The notes: generated by a model from the letters alone, not told the origin. Shown: positions 7,932 to 15,823, counted from the first letter of the stretch. The stretch: 16,335 nt of DNA from Methanobacteriota archaeon (GCA_002726845.1 PBSP01000079.1:1-16335), one strand, 5' to 3'. Made by a program: numbers and translations.

Positions 7932-8906
7932 TCATTTCATCCAAGCATGCTTTGCTATCTCTCGAGCATGGTAGGTTATGACAACCTGTGCCCCCGCTCT
8001 CTTGAATGATGTCATTATTTCACAAACCATTTGTTTTCGCATCTCCAGTTCCTTTGCAACATTCATGACCATGGAGTATTCACCACTCACGTTGTATACG
8101 GCGATTGGCCGATGAACGGAATCAGCAACTCTTCGCAGGACATCCAAGTAGGGCAGTCCTGGTTTGACCATGATGATGTCTGCACCTTCTTCCTCATCGA
8201 GCATGGCTTCTAAGGTTGCTTCACCATAGCCTGAGTTGATGTTCATCTGATGTGTTGAACGATCACCAAATTCTGGACTTGAATCAGCAGCATGACGAAA
8301 CGGCCCATAGAATGAGGATGCATACTTTACAGAATACGAAAGAACACCTGTGGATGAATGGTGTTCTGCTTCAAGTGCGCTTCGGATGGCTGAGACGCGT
8401 CCATCCATCATATCAGAAGCGCAAACATAGTCTGCGCCTGCTTCAGCATGGGACACTGCAATTTCACACAGCCTCTCCACAGATGCATCGTTGACGATGT
8501 GACCGTGTTCAACCAAACCACAATGACCGTGATTTGTGGCGGTGCACAGGCAAACATCGGTCATGACAACGATGGAGTCACCAAATTCTGATTTTAGTTT
8601 CCGAATGGCCTCATGCATGTGTGAACTTGCGTCTGAGGCTTTGGTGGCCTGTTCATCTTTATCCTCTGAGTTGACAATGCCAAACAGCATGACAGAACGT
8701 ATCCCGTTGTTGTAATCATTCCGAATTGTTTGGATTAGAATATCGACGGATTGCTGATGAATTCCATCCATACCCTCGATGGGATTGTCGATACCAGACC
8801 CATTGACGACAAAGTGCGGTTGGACAAGGGATTGGAGAGAAAAGTCACCAAACAGAAGGTTTCTCCTCGCTTCAGTCCAGCGGTTGATTCGAGGTCGTGT
8901 TTTCAT
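7932..8906 (-). CDS. hemB: Porphobilinogen synthase (5-aminolevulinate dehydratase), zinc type
   Basis: Condenses two 5-aminolevulinate molecules to porphobilinogen. The protein has 324 residues, the usual length. Zinc ligands are visible as C119, C121 and C129 in TDVCLCTATNHGHCGL, so this is a cysteine-rich zinc enzyme and not the aspartate-rich magnesium type. The two Schiff-base lysines are K194 in YSVKYASSFYGPF and K248 in IIMVKPGLPY. Around GDRSTHQMNINSGYGEA the sequence departs from the common GDR.TYQMDP form, while the active-site lysines are intact. The ATG is preceded by AGGAGGG at a six-base spacing, and this ribosome site lies inside the last codons of hemCD. One base separates the genes. 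Confidence 0.97.
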   Translation of the reverse strand: MKTRPRINRWTEARRNLLFGDFSLQSLVQPHFVVNGSGIDNPIEGMDGIHQQSVDILIQTIRNDYNNGIRSVMLFGIVNSEDKDEQATKASDASSHMHEAIRKLKSEFGDSIVVMTDVCLCTATNHGHCGLVEHGHIVNDASVERLCEIAVSHAEAGADYVCASDMMDGRVSAIRSALEAEHHSSTGVLSYSVKYASSFYGPFRHAADSSPEFGDRSTHQMNINSGYGEATLEAMLDEEEGADIIMVKPGLPYLDVLRRVADSVHRPIAVYNVSGEYSMVMNVAKELEMRKQMVCEIMTSFKRAGAQVVITYHAREIAKHAWMK

Positions 8907-8907
8907 A

Positions 8908-10599
8908 TCATTCCCTCCTGTTTTGATTCCACCATTCTATGAGATATTCTGTTGTTGGGCCTTTGAGGACTGAAACGTTGCATCCACGGAAGTGGTCGAG
9001 TGAGAGGATTGTGTCTCGGGTGTTGCTCCCCATACAAATAATCTCATTTGGGGCCGTTAGGTTGTTCTCAGCCCAAGATATTGCTGATGAGGAAGATGAA
9101 AGCAACAAAACATCCTCAGGCATCACCGGTGTTTGTCCGACAACCTTTGCTTTGTTTTCGTAACCGATCCAGTTTTGTACAGAGAAACCGAACGACAGCA
9201 ATTGATCAACCAAGGTTGTTGGAGCAACACTGGAACGAGGAATGAGGAGTTTCGTTCCAATACCAATGTTTGTGGCGATGAACTTGAACAGTTCCTCTGA
9301 ATTTCTTGCCTTCGCACAGATTGCAACAGTAACGCCACCTTGGAAACATGCGCGAGCGGTTCCTTCACCAATAGCAAGCCATTGAATTCTCGCAATGTCT
9401 GGGTTTGTTGCTGCAGCACGAAGCGCACACTTTGCTGCAAATGGCGATGTAAGAACCAGATACGGCCACTCTCGTTTTGAAGTGTATTGCTGCAAAAAAT
9501 CCTTGGGCCATGCCTCAAGATTCGGTTCCAATTCAATCACAGAGACGTTGGTCATCTCGATACCGTTGTTGGCCAGAACAAGTGAAATTCGGTCTGAATT
9601 TAGGGTAGAGATGAATTTAGGATTCGAACTTCCAGCCCGCATTACCGGGCGTTCCGTATCCTGGGGAAGCTTTAGTTCAAATGCTTCGAGAGGTCCATCG
9701 TAACTAAAAATCTCGTACGGACGACCTTCGCAAAACGTTGTCTTCCAATCCCTTGGTGAGACGCGAACGCTCAACCTTTTTCCCCGAACTTCTATTCCAG
9801 CAGGGTAGAGACACCCGCCTCCAACCTGCTGGAGAATTGAACGTTCTTGTTGGATTGCAGTTTCTGTCGTTTCGTGATTCAATAATTTGCGAAGTGTTTG
9901 GAATTCCTCGTACCGTTCTTCTTTGCAGTGGATGCAAACAGCTCCTTGTCCTGGAGCTGTAGGCAAATCGGTTGAATCGATTCTGAACGCCGTGAGTTCG
10001 GATTGGATTGTGTCAAGAACTCCAGTTGTACGAAGCCGTTGTATGCCTGTTTCTGCGAGGACCAAAGCATCGACTCTACCTTTAACCAGCCGCTTTAATC
10101 GCGTCTCAACATGTCCACGGACTGAGAGTGGGATGAGGTCGGGTCGCTTGCTTAGGACGATGGATTGCCGCCTTCCAGATACCGTTCCAAACGTCATTCC
10201 AGAAGGGATTCGCTGGAGCACGTCATCAAGACTGCTCACATCGTTACCGTCGAGAACATCGAACAAATCGGGATCGTCGTTCTTTCGTTTGAATAGGAAG
10301 AGATCGGATGTAACACCACGTTTCATGTAGGCCAAATTTCGAATTTGCTTGCTGAGTTCAACTGGAACGTCTTTGCTTGAATGGACTGCAATGTCGATGC
10401 TTTCATTCAGCAGTTGCTCATCAATGGAATGGATAAATTGACCAACAGTGGTTGATAAGTTTCCTCCGAGACTTCTGTCCCCTAAGGACCTCAGGGGAAT
10501 GATTTCTGTCTCAATTCCCTCATTGTTCAAGACAGAGGCAACAAATTTAGCCTGCCATTGTGCAAGATTGGAGGACCGTGTTCCAATGCGGATTGCCAT
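8908..10599 (-). CDS. hemCD: Bifunctional hydroxymethylbilane synthase / uroporphyrinogen-III synthase fusion
   Basis: Makes uroporphyrinogen III from four porphobilinogens in one 563-residue protein. Residues 1 to about 310 are hydroxymethylbilane synthase: IRIGTRSSNLAQWQ (3-16), HSSKDVP with catalytic D77, GTVSGRRQ (138-145), the RGHVETRL block, APGQGA (215-220) and the dipyrromethane-cofactor cysteine C263 in GGGCLYPAG. Residues from about 315 to 563 resemble the weakly conserved HemD fold: LTSPFAA (383-389), AIGEGTA (409-415), LIPRSS (452-457), SSSSAISWAE and ICMGSNT (521-527). No stop or start-like break separates the halves. I chose ATG 10599 because GGAGG stands five bases upstream and the product then begins MAIRIGTRSS; an ATG at 10614, two bases after the hemA stop codon's first base region, adds five residues. 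Leptospira is a known case of HemCD fusion. The HemD half is assigned with less certainty. Confidence 0.93.
   Translation of the reverse strand: MAIRIGTRSSNLAQWQAKFVASVLNNEGIETEIIPLRSLGDRSLGGNLSTTVGQFIHSIDEQLLNESIDIAVHSSKDVPVELSKQIRNLAYMKRGVTSDLFLFKRKNDDPDLFDVLDGNDVSSLDDVLQRIPSGMTFGTVSGRRQSIVLSKRPDLIPLSVRGHVETRLKRLVKGRVDALVLAETGIQRLRTTGVLDTIQSELTAFRIDSTDLPTAPGQGAVCIHCKEERYEEFQTLRKLLNHETTETAIQQERSILQQVGGGCLYPAGIEVRGKRLSVRVSPRDWKTTFCEGRPYEIFSYDGPLEAFELKLPQDTERPVMRAGSSNPKFISTLNSDRISLVLANNGIEMTNVSVIELEPNLEAWPKDFLQQYTSKREWPYLVLTSPFAAKCALRAAATNPDIARIQWLAIGEGTARACFQGGVTVAICAKARNSEELFKFIATNIGIGTKLLIPRSSVAPTTLVDQLLSFGFSVQNWIGYENKAKVVGQTPVMPEDVLLLSSSSSAISWAENNLTAPNEIICMGSNTRDTILSLDHFRGCNVSVLKGPTTEYLIEWWNQNRRE
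8913..8919 (-). promoter_or_regulatory. Shine-Dalgarno site of hemB
   Basis: AGGAGGG on the minus strand ends six bases before the hemB ATG (8906). It lies within the final codons of hemCD, so hemB translation can begin on the same message. It shows that the organism's 16S rRNA tail pairs with mRNA in the standard way. Confidence 0.75.
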
Positions 10600-10604
10600 G
10601 TTTT

Positions 10605-10609
10605 CCTCC
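10605..10609 (-). promoter_or_regulatory. Shine-Dalgarno site deciding the hemCD start
   Basis: GGAGG on the minus strand ends five bases before the ATG at 10599. It supports that start over the in-frame ATG at 10614, which lies upstream of this site. The site sits between the hemA stop and the preferred hemCD start. Confidence 0.65.
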
Positions 10610-10614
10610 AACAT

Positions 10615-11886
10615 TCAACCGATGCTTGTCAAGGTTCGAATGGATTGTTCAACATCCTGCGAAACCTGTTCAAGAAGGTTGCTGTTGAAGCCACGAGTTG
10701 TGTTTTTGACGTAGCTCGTCAAATCGGAGAGGTGAAACGATTGATCTTGTTTGCAAATCCAAGTTGCGATTTCTCGAGCAAATGCTCCCAATTGTGGAAT
10801 GTCTTTTTGTTGGGCGACGGATGAAGACTCCCATGATGTTGATAGGTTTTCCATGTGGTTGTAGATGAGTGCTCGAAACTTCCCTTGCGCTTTGTTGGAC
10901 AAGGCTTCCATGTATCGCTTCATGATGTTGTCAATCAGCTGTTCACTCTTTTCAACAAGGGCTCTGTATTCAGCGTCGTTGATGTTTCGCGCAAGTTGAA
11001 TCCATTGCTCCATACTGAGCAATGTTTGGTGTTCTGTTAGTGCCTCAGGTTCGATTGACGGTGGCCATGAGAAGTCGAGTACGATTCCGCTTTTGTTCAT
11101 GCGAAGCGGTTTGTTCTTGTGGTAGGCAGGGGTTGAGCATCGCATTGTGGAGATGACGATATCCGCATTTTCGATGTATGCATCAATGTCATCGTACGTG
11201 ATCATATTGCAACGATTTGCAAGTTCTTGATTCCTTTTCACCGACTTTTGTGGATTTCTCGAGGCGACGATAATTTCGCTTTGCCCCATCTCATCAAGGG
11301 TTTCGACCGCTTTGACACCCATGTCACCAAATCCCAAAACAACCGACTGTGTTGTTCCTTTCTTCGAGACAATTTCCAGAAGTTTGGTTCTCGCAAGTTT
11401 CAACATTGATTCTGTGGAACTGGTGTAACCGAGTTCTTTTCGAATGATTCGATTGGCGGAGATGACGTGATCAAAGAAGGCAAGATTGTACGTTCCAATC
11501 AGGTTGTTTTCTCGATGGAAGTTGATGGATGAGCGGAACTGAGACATCACTTGAAGTTCGCCGACAATAAACGAGTCGAGCCCACTGCAGACTTTGACCA
11601 AGTGTTTCCATGCATCGGAACCGGTCATCTGAATAAACGGAATGTCTTCAACACCGACCATTTTTGAAATGCCAGCGGCAAGGATCTCAGGTTCTATGTC
11701 AAAGCCAATGTAGAGCACTCTGTTGCAAGTTGAAAATTCAAACAATTCGGTTTCCACAATGTCGCTCAGTTTTTGCAGGTACTCAACGCGCTGATTAAGG
11801 CGCAATCCTTCGGTTGTAAGACGTCGAGCCACATCGATGTTGTCCGAGTCAAATTTGAGGGACAGTAAACAAATTTTACTTGCCAT
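10615..11886 (-). CDS. hemA: Glutamyl-tRNA reductase (divergent)
   Basis: NADPH-dependent reduction of glutamyl-tRNA(Glu) to glutamate-1-semialdehyde, the committed step of the C5 pathway. From ATG 11886 the protein has 423 residues and the catalytic cysteine is C54 in FSTCNR, close to position 50 in typical enzymes, which supports this start. An in-frame GTG at 11970 and an ATG at 11922 would add 28 or 12 acidic residues. Seen: HLVKVCSGLDSFIVGE, the FDHVISANRIIRKE helix region, the nucleotide-binding VLGFGDMGVKAVE, ADIVISTMR, and a C-terminal helical dimerisation region. Departures from the family as I know it: GELQVMSQ where GEPQI.GQ is usual, GFGDMG for GAGEMG, and FSWPPSIEP for the usual D..VPRDI.P. 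It is the first gene of the heme run, so control of the pathway would act here. Function is well supported by motif and context. Confidence 0.9.
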   Translation of the reverse strand: MASKICLLSLKFDSDNIDVARRLTTEGLRLNQRVEYLQKLSDIVETELFEFSTCNRVLYIGFDIEPEILAAGISKMVGVEDIPFIQMTGSDAWKHLVKVCSGLDSFIVGELQVMSQFRSSINFHRENNLIGTYNLAFFDHVISANRIIRKELGYTSSTESMLKLARTKLLEIVSKKGTTQSVVLGFGDMGVKAVETLDEMGQSEIIVASRNPQKSVKRNQELANRCNMITYDDIDAYIENADIVISTMRCSTPAYHKNKPLRMNKSGIVLDFSWPPSIEPEALTEHQTLLSMEQWIQLARNINDAEYRALVEKSEQLIDNIMKRYMEALSNKAQGKFRALIYNHMENLSTSWESSSVAQQKDIPQLGAFAREIATWICKQDQSFHLSDLTSYVKNTTRGFNSNLLEQVSQDVEQSIRTLTSIG

Positions 11887-11998
11887 ATTTTGCTCGCTAG
11901 CATGGCTTGAATCGGCATCCATGCCAGCGGCGAGTTCTTTCAATTCGACTAACAAGTCAGACACACCCACATCCGCCTTGTTCTTGAGACTGACCCAG

Positions 11999-12006
11999 AG
12001 TATACA
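11999..12006 (-). promoter_or_regulatory. Candidate TATA/-10 element for the heme run
   Basis: The minus strand reads TTGTATACTC here. As an archaeal TATA box it would place transcription start near 11975, a few bases before the GTG at 11970. As a bacterial -10 (TATACT) it lacks a convincing -35 hexamer about 17 bases upstream. It is the best promoter-like string in the gap, but it is short and could be chance. Confidence 0.3.
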
Positions 12007-12019
12007 ACAGTTTGTTAGA

Positions 12020-12034
12020 TGTTCTGTGCGAACA
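12020..12034. promoter_or_regulatory. Interrupted palindrome, possible operator upstream of hemA
   Basis: TGTTC-TGTGC-GAACA is a perfect five-base inverted repeat with a five-base spacer, so the half-sites are one helical turn apart, as in many dimeric regulator sites. It lies about 14 bases upstream of the TATA-like element. A nearby smaller repeat, AACA-GTT-TGTT (12006-12016), adds to the symmetry of the region. No regulator gene is in the window and the assignment is inference. Confidence 0.3.
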
Positions 12035-12075
12035 ACCGTCCCTTGGAAAGAAAATTCTGTGCATGTTTCTTCCGC

Positions 12076-13506
12076 TCACATTGAGTGAATCGCATGACCA
12101 AGCGTTGCAAGAACACCTTCATGGGTCATTTCAGTCATTGTTGGGTGTGCGTGAATGGTTTGTGCTATGTCTTCGAGAAGTGCTCCCATTTCAATGGCGA
12201 GTGTCCACTCCCCAACCAATTCACTGATGTGGGTTCCAACTCCTTGCACGCCAAGGATTCGATGATCGTCCTCTCGGGCGGTAACTCGAACGAACCCTGC
12301 GGTTTTTTCCGCCTCTTGCGTTAACGCTCGGCCGTTGGCAGCCAGCGGGAATTTGCCTGTAATGACCGGGTGACCGGCAGCAACTGCCTCTTCTGGAGAA
12401 AGACCAACAGAGACGATCTCGGGTTCTGTGAAGACGATAGCTGGAACAGCAGCAGGCTCGTAGGCTCGAGGCTCGCCTGCAATAATTTCCGCAACCATTT
12501 CACCTTGGAATGAGGCTACATGAGCGAGCATCTCACCCAAATCGCATACATCGCCGATTGCATAGACACCTTTCATGTTGGTTTCGCATTTGTTGTTGAC
12601 CTTGACAAATCCACGTTCATCGAGCGCTACGCCGGTCGGTGCCAGTGCTGCACTCGTCGGTCGTCGACCCACCGTTACGAGGACCTTGTCGACGTTGAGT
12701 CGCTCCGGTTCACTCCCCTCTGTTGCGTCTTTTGGGGAGTAAAGTAGGTCGACACTTCCATCATCCTGTACTTCCACACCTTTTGCGAATACGTTGGTAT
12801 GGACTGCAATCTTTTGCTTCTTTATTGCAATCTCAAGTGGCCTTCGCAACTCCTTATCGAAAATGGGTAAAACGGAATCCATCGCCTCAATGATTGTCAC
12901 ATCGCTTCCAAGCATGCGGAAGGTAATGCCCAATTCGAGGCCGATGTAACCACCGCCAACTACTGCGATTCTTTTCGGTAGTTCTTCTAGTGAGAGTGCT
13001 TCTTTGGATGAGATGACATGATCACCGAACTTCATGAACGGAAGTTCAACAGGTATGGAGCCGTTTGCGAGAATTACATTCTCTGCTTGAATGAGAAGGG
13101 CATCTTTTCCTTTTCCGATTTTGACGGTCTTTGCATCTTCAAATTGAGCCCAACCGTTGATGAACTCAACACCAGCATTTTTCAAAAGCGCTTCGACCCC
13201 CTTGTTCAGACGGTCGACAATCGCATCCTTCCACGCTACAGTATCTTTCATTTTCAGTTCTGCTGGGCCAGGAATGCGTATACCCATGTGCCCCCCTTTC
13301 TTGGCATGGTTTGCGAGTTTGTGGAAGGTGTGCGCTGCATGAATCAGTGCTTTTGATGGAATGCAACCCCGAATTAAGCACGTCCCACCTGCTCGTTGTC
13401 CTTCAACGATGACCGTGTCCATTCCAAGTTGTCCTGCCCGGATTGCTGCGACGTACCCACCTGGGCCTGCTCCAACGACCAATACTTTGCAATTTCTTGT
13501 CTTCAT
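12076..13506 (-). CDS. lpdV: Dihydrolipoyl dehydrogenase (E3) of the branched-chain 2-oxoacid dehydrogenase complex
   Basis: Reoxidises the dihydrolipoyl group of E2 with FAD and NAD+, yielding NADH. The protein has 476 residues, normal length, with no N-terminal lipoyl domain. Seen: FAD motif VVGAGPGGY (10-18), redox disulfide C43/C48 in GGTCLIRGCIPSKALIHAA, NAD motif IAVVGGGYIGLELG, the second FAD contact GVYAIGDV, and the C-terminal catalytic histidine in HAHPTMTE. The CLIRGC form of the active site, instead of the common CLN.GC, is one I associate with E3s of Bkd operons. I start at ATG 13506, nine bases after the bkdB stop; a TTG at 13512 would add two residues. It is the last gene of the bkd set and may also serve other lipoyl complexes. 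Confidence 0.96.
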   Translation of the reverse strand: MKTRNCKVLVVGAGPGGYVAAIRAGQLGMDTVIVEGQRAGGTCLIRGCIPSKALIHAAHTFHKLANHAKKGGHMGIRIPGPAELKMKDTVAWKDAIVDRLNKGVEALLKNAGVEFINGWAQFEDAKTVKIGKGKDALLIQAENVILANGSIPVELPFMKFGDHVISSKEALSLEELPKRIAVVGGGYIGLELGITFRMLGSDVTIIEAMDSVLPIFDKELRRPLEIAIKKQKIAVHTNVFAKGVEVQDDGSVDLLYSPKDATEGSEPERLNVDKVLVTVGRRPTSAALAPTGVALDERGFVKVNNKCETNMKGVYAIGDVCDLGEMLAHVASFQGEMVAEIIAGEPRAYEPAAVPAIVFTEPEIVSVGLSPEEAVAAGHPVITGKFPLAANGRALTQEAEKTAGFVRVTAREDDHRILGVQGVGTHISELVGEWTLAIEMGALLEDIAQTIHAHPTMTEMTHEGVLATLGHAIHSM

Positions 13507-13515
13507 ACCCAAGCC

Positions 13516-14805
13516 TCACATGAAAATGGTTGCTGGATGCTCCAGCATGGATTTCAGCAATTGTACGAGACTTGCACCGTCGTGACCATCGACAACTCGG
13601 TGATCCCAGGATGACGAGAGGTTCATGATACGACGAACTTCAACACGACCGTTGACAACAACAGCTCGCTCCTTGGCGTTGTGTACACCGAGGATGCCTA
13701 CTTCGGGTTTGTTGATAATGGGTGTAGCACCAAGACCGCCCATTCGACCTAGACTGGTGATGGTAAACGTCGAACCACTCAAATCCTCGATACCAGCCTC
13801 ACCGTTTCGGGTGGCTTGGGTTACCCGTCCCATCTCCGTAGCTGCAGACCAAATATCCATGGCTTCGACGTGCTTTACAACAGGGACGTATAGTCCTCGA
13901 TCGGTCTGAGTGGCAATACCCAAGTGCACGGCTTCGTGGCGGGTAACAACACCTGCTTCATCGTCAAAGAGTGCATTGCATTCCGGTCGTTGGCCGAGTG
14001 CTTTCACCAGTGCAAGCATAATGAATGGCAGGTAGGTAAGTTTTGGTGCACCTTCTGGCCGAGTTGCATTGAGGTGCTGGCGGAGTGCTTCAAGTTCGGT
14101 TACATCAACTTCTTCAAAGTATGAGAAATGTGCAATGCTACTGTAGGATGCCATCATGGAATCGGCTATCTTTCTTCGCAGACCAATGACCTTGATTTCT
14201 TCAGTTCCCGTCTTGGCGATTTTCGCAGTGCTTCCAATTGGTCTTGCGGCAGAAGCACGCGATGCTCCACCGCTTAGGTGAACATCGAGATCGGCGTGAG
14301 TAATGCGGCCCGACGGTCCAGAACCGGCGACGTGGTACAAATCGACACCAGCAGCACGTGCTCGTTGTCGCACCGCAGGGCTGGCGAGAGGCTTTGTTCC
14401 TGGTGCGCGCTCAACGATTGGTCCCGCAACAGCAACCGGGGCTGGAGCAGGTGCCGGTTCGGGTTCAGGTTCAGGAGCCGGTTCAGTTTCAGGTTCAGGG
14501 GCCGGTTCCGGTTCCTTTTCTTCGGTGACCGGTTCTGTATCGTTTGCTGATGTGTTTCCATCACCATCGACTTCAAATTCGATGCAAACAACACCTACGG
14601 GAAGGATGTCACCTGCGTCTCCGATTATTTTGGTGACCGTTCCATCGCACGGTGCTGGAATTTCAACGGTTGCCTTGTCGGTCATAACCGAGAGAATTGG
14701 GTCGTCTTCCTTGACTGTGTCCCCAACTGCTACCATCCATTCAACAACCTCGCCTTCGACGACGCCTTCTCCGATATCTGGTAATTTGAATGCAAACGTT
14801 CCCAT
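13516..14805 (-). CDS. bkdB: Dihydrolipoyl acyltransferase (E2) of the branched-chain 2-oxoacid dehydrogenase complex
   Basis: Core of the complex; transfers branched-chain acyl groups from its lipoyl arm to CoA. It has 429 residues in the classic order: one lipoyl domain (2-80) with the lipoylated lysine K44 in MTDKATVEIP; a Glu-Pro-Ala-rich flexible linker (about 91-125); the E1/E3-binding domain (about 138-176, PLASPAVRQRARAAGVD); a second short linker; and the catalytic domain (about 205-429) with H402 and D406 in SSSWDHRVVDGHDG. By memory the catalytic domain is closest to Pseudomonas BkdB (NLSSS.DHRVVDG, C-terminal HPATIF). The ATG has AGGAGGA at a six-base spacing and starts two bases after the bkdA2 stop. 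The linker DNA is made of short imperfect repeats. Confidence 0.95.
   Translation of the reverse strand: MGTFAFKLPDIGEGVVEGEVVEWMVAVGDTVKEDDPILSVMTDKATVEIPAPCDGTVTKIIGDAGDILPVGVVCIEFEVDGDGNTSANDTEPVTEEKEPEPAPEPETEPAPEPEPEPAPAPAPVAVAGPIVERAPGTKPLASPAVRQRARAAGVDLYHVAGSGPSGRITHADLDVHLSGGASRASAARPIGSTAKIAKTGTEEIKVIGLRRKIADSMMASYSSIAHFSYFEEVDVTELEALRQHLNATRPEGAPKLTYLPFIMLALVKALGQRPECNALFDDEAGVVTRHEAVHLGIATQTDRGLYVPVVKHVEAMDIWSAATEMGRVTQATRNGEAGIEDLSGSTFTITSLGRMGGLGATPIINKPEVGILGVHNAKERAVVVNGRVEVRRIMNLSSSWDHRVVDGHDGASLVQLLKSMLEHPATIFM
14441..14532 (-). repeat. Short imperfect tandem repeats encoding the E2 linker
   Basis: The DNA repeats variants of GGTTCAGGTTCAGG and GCCGGTTC, encoding Glu-Pro and Ala-Pro dipeptides between the lipoyl and peripheral-subunit-binding domains. 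Such a linker lets the lipoyl arm swing between active sites. Repeat number may differ between strains through slippage. Confidence 0.7.
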
Positions 14806-14807
14806 GT

Positions 14808-15818
14808 TTATTCCTCCTGTGTTTTCTTTATGGCTTCAGCAATACGCTGAGGACTCGGTATGTAATCCCACTCGGTCGTGTGAGGGAAGGGTGTATCCCA
14901 TCCCGTGACGCGTTGAATCGGGGCTTCAAGATGGTAGAAACATCGCTCCTGAATGGAAGCGCTCATCTCAGCACCAAAGCCGCTTGTCTTAGGTGCTTCA
15001 TGGACAATGACGCATCGGCCGGTTTTTTTGATCGATTGAACAACGGTATCTCGATCCCACGGAACAAGTGTCTGTAGATCGATCAGTTCACAATCAATAC
15101 CCGAATCGTTGATGGCTTGTTGGGCAACGTGAACCATGGTTCCGTAAGCGATGACCGTACATGCGGATCCTTCTCGCACAATCCGGGCTTGTTCAAGCGG
15201 AACAATGTAATGGTCTTCTGGAACGTCTGCATCAGGGTGCCCGTTCCACGTTGGAACGTTGTGGGGGTCTCCGTAGAAAGGTCCACGGTAACAACGCTTC
15301 GGCTCAAAGAAAATCACAGGATCGTTGCATTCAATAGACGCAAGTAACAAACCTTTAGCGTTGTATGGATTTGAGCAATACACGACCTTCAATCCAGGCG
15401 TGTGTGTAAATTGAGCTTCAGGAGACTGCGAATGGTGATGGCCACCCTTAATGCCTCCACCTGCCGGTGTTCGAATGGTTAATGGCGAGGAAAATTCACC
15501 ACCTGAACGATGACGTAGTTTTGCAATCTCATTGACAATTTGATCGTAGGCAGGGAAGATGTAGTCTGCAAATTGAATCTCCGCAACTGGGCGAAGACCA
15601 TTTAGTGCCATTCCCATGGCAATTGCAGCAATGCCACCCTCTGCGAGAGGTGAATCGAAGACGCGATGTGGTCCGTAGGTTTTTTGCAAACCCTCGGTGA
15701 CTCTGAAGACACCTCCGAAGTACCCTACATCCTCTCCGAAGATAACCACATTTTCGTCCTGTTTTAGGGCAATGGACAATGCGGAGTTCAGGGATTTGAT
15801 CATGTTCATGTCGACCAT
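14808..15818 (-). CDS. bkdA2: Branched-chain 2-oxoacid dehydrogenase E1 component, beta subunit
   Basis: With E1 alpha, performs thiamine-diphosphate-dependent decarboxylation of 2-oxoacids from Val, Leu and Ile and acylates the E2 lipoyl arm. From ATG 15818 it has 336 residues. Seen: VIFGEDVGYFGGVFR (25-39), RVFDSPLAEGGI (52-63) with the conserved glutamate E60, the IQFADYIFPA.DQI block (81-94), GGHHHSQSPEA with a conserved histidine, and the C-terminal ERCFYHLEAPIQRVTGWDTP run. GYFGGVFR..EGL and the C-terminal block are, from memory, Bkd-type rather than pyruvate-dehydrogenase-type. An in-frame GTG at 15827 overlaps the bkdA1 stop as GTGA and would add three residues; the choice is uncertain. 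The next gene, bkdB, follows after two bases and its ribosome site lies in the end of this gene. Confidence 0.95.
   Translation of the reverse strand: MVDMNMIKSLNSALSIALKQDENVVIFGEDVGYFGGVFRVTEGLQKTYGPHRVFDSPLAEGGIAAIAMGMALNGLRPVAEIQFADYIFPAYDQIVNEIAKLRHRSGGEFSSPLTIRTPAGGGIKGGHHHSQSPEAQFTHTPGLKVVYCSNPYNAKGLLLASIECNDPVIFFEPKRCYRGPFYGDPHNVPTWNGHPDADVPEDHYIVPLEQARIVREGSACTVIAYGTMVHVAQQAINDSGIDCELIDLQTLVPWDRDTVVQSIKKTGRCVIVHEAPKTSGFGAEMSASIQERCFYHLEAPIQRVTGWDTPFPHTTEWDYIPSPQRIAEAIKKTQEE
14812..14818 (-). promoter_or_regulatory. Shine-Dalgarno site of bkdB
   Basis: AGGAGGA on the minus strand ends six bases before the bkdB ATG (14805) and overlaps the last codons of bkdA2, coupling the two genes on one message. 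Confidence 0.75.
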
Positions 15819-15823
15819 AGATT

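Larger units (their letters stand above)
11887..12075 (-). promoter_or_regulatory. lpdV-hemA intergenic region and hemA leader
   Basis: This is the longest gap on the minus strand if hemA starts at 11886, or 105 bases if it starts at the GTG 11970. It separates the dehydrogenase block from the heme block and holds a TATA-like element and an interrupted palindrome, listed separately. I see no strong terminator hairpin after lpdV, so read-through into hemA is possible. Confidence 0.5.

Noticed and set aside
14303..14908. 201-codon plus-strand frame with a Gly-Ser/Gly-Ala repeat
   Set aside because: It is the antisense reading of the E2 linker repeats; the repeat look is inherited from the Pro/Glu/Ala codons of bkdB.
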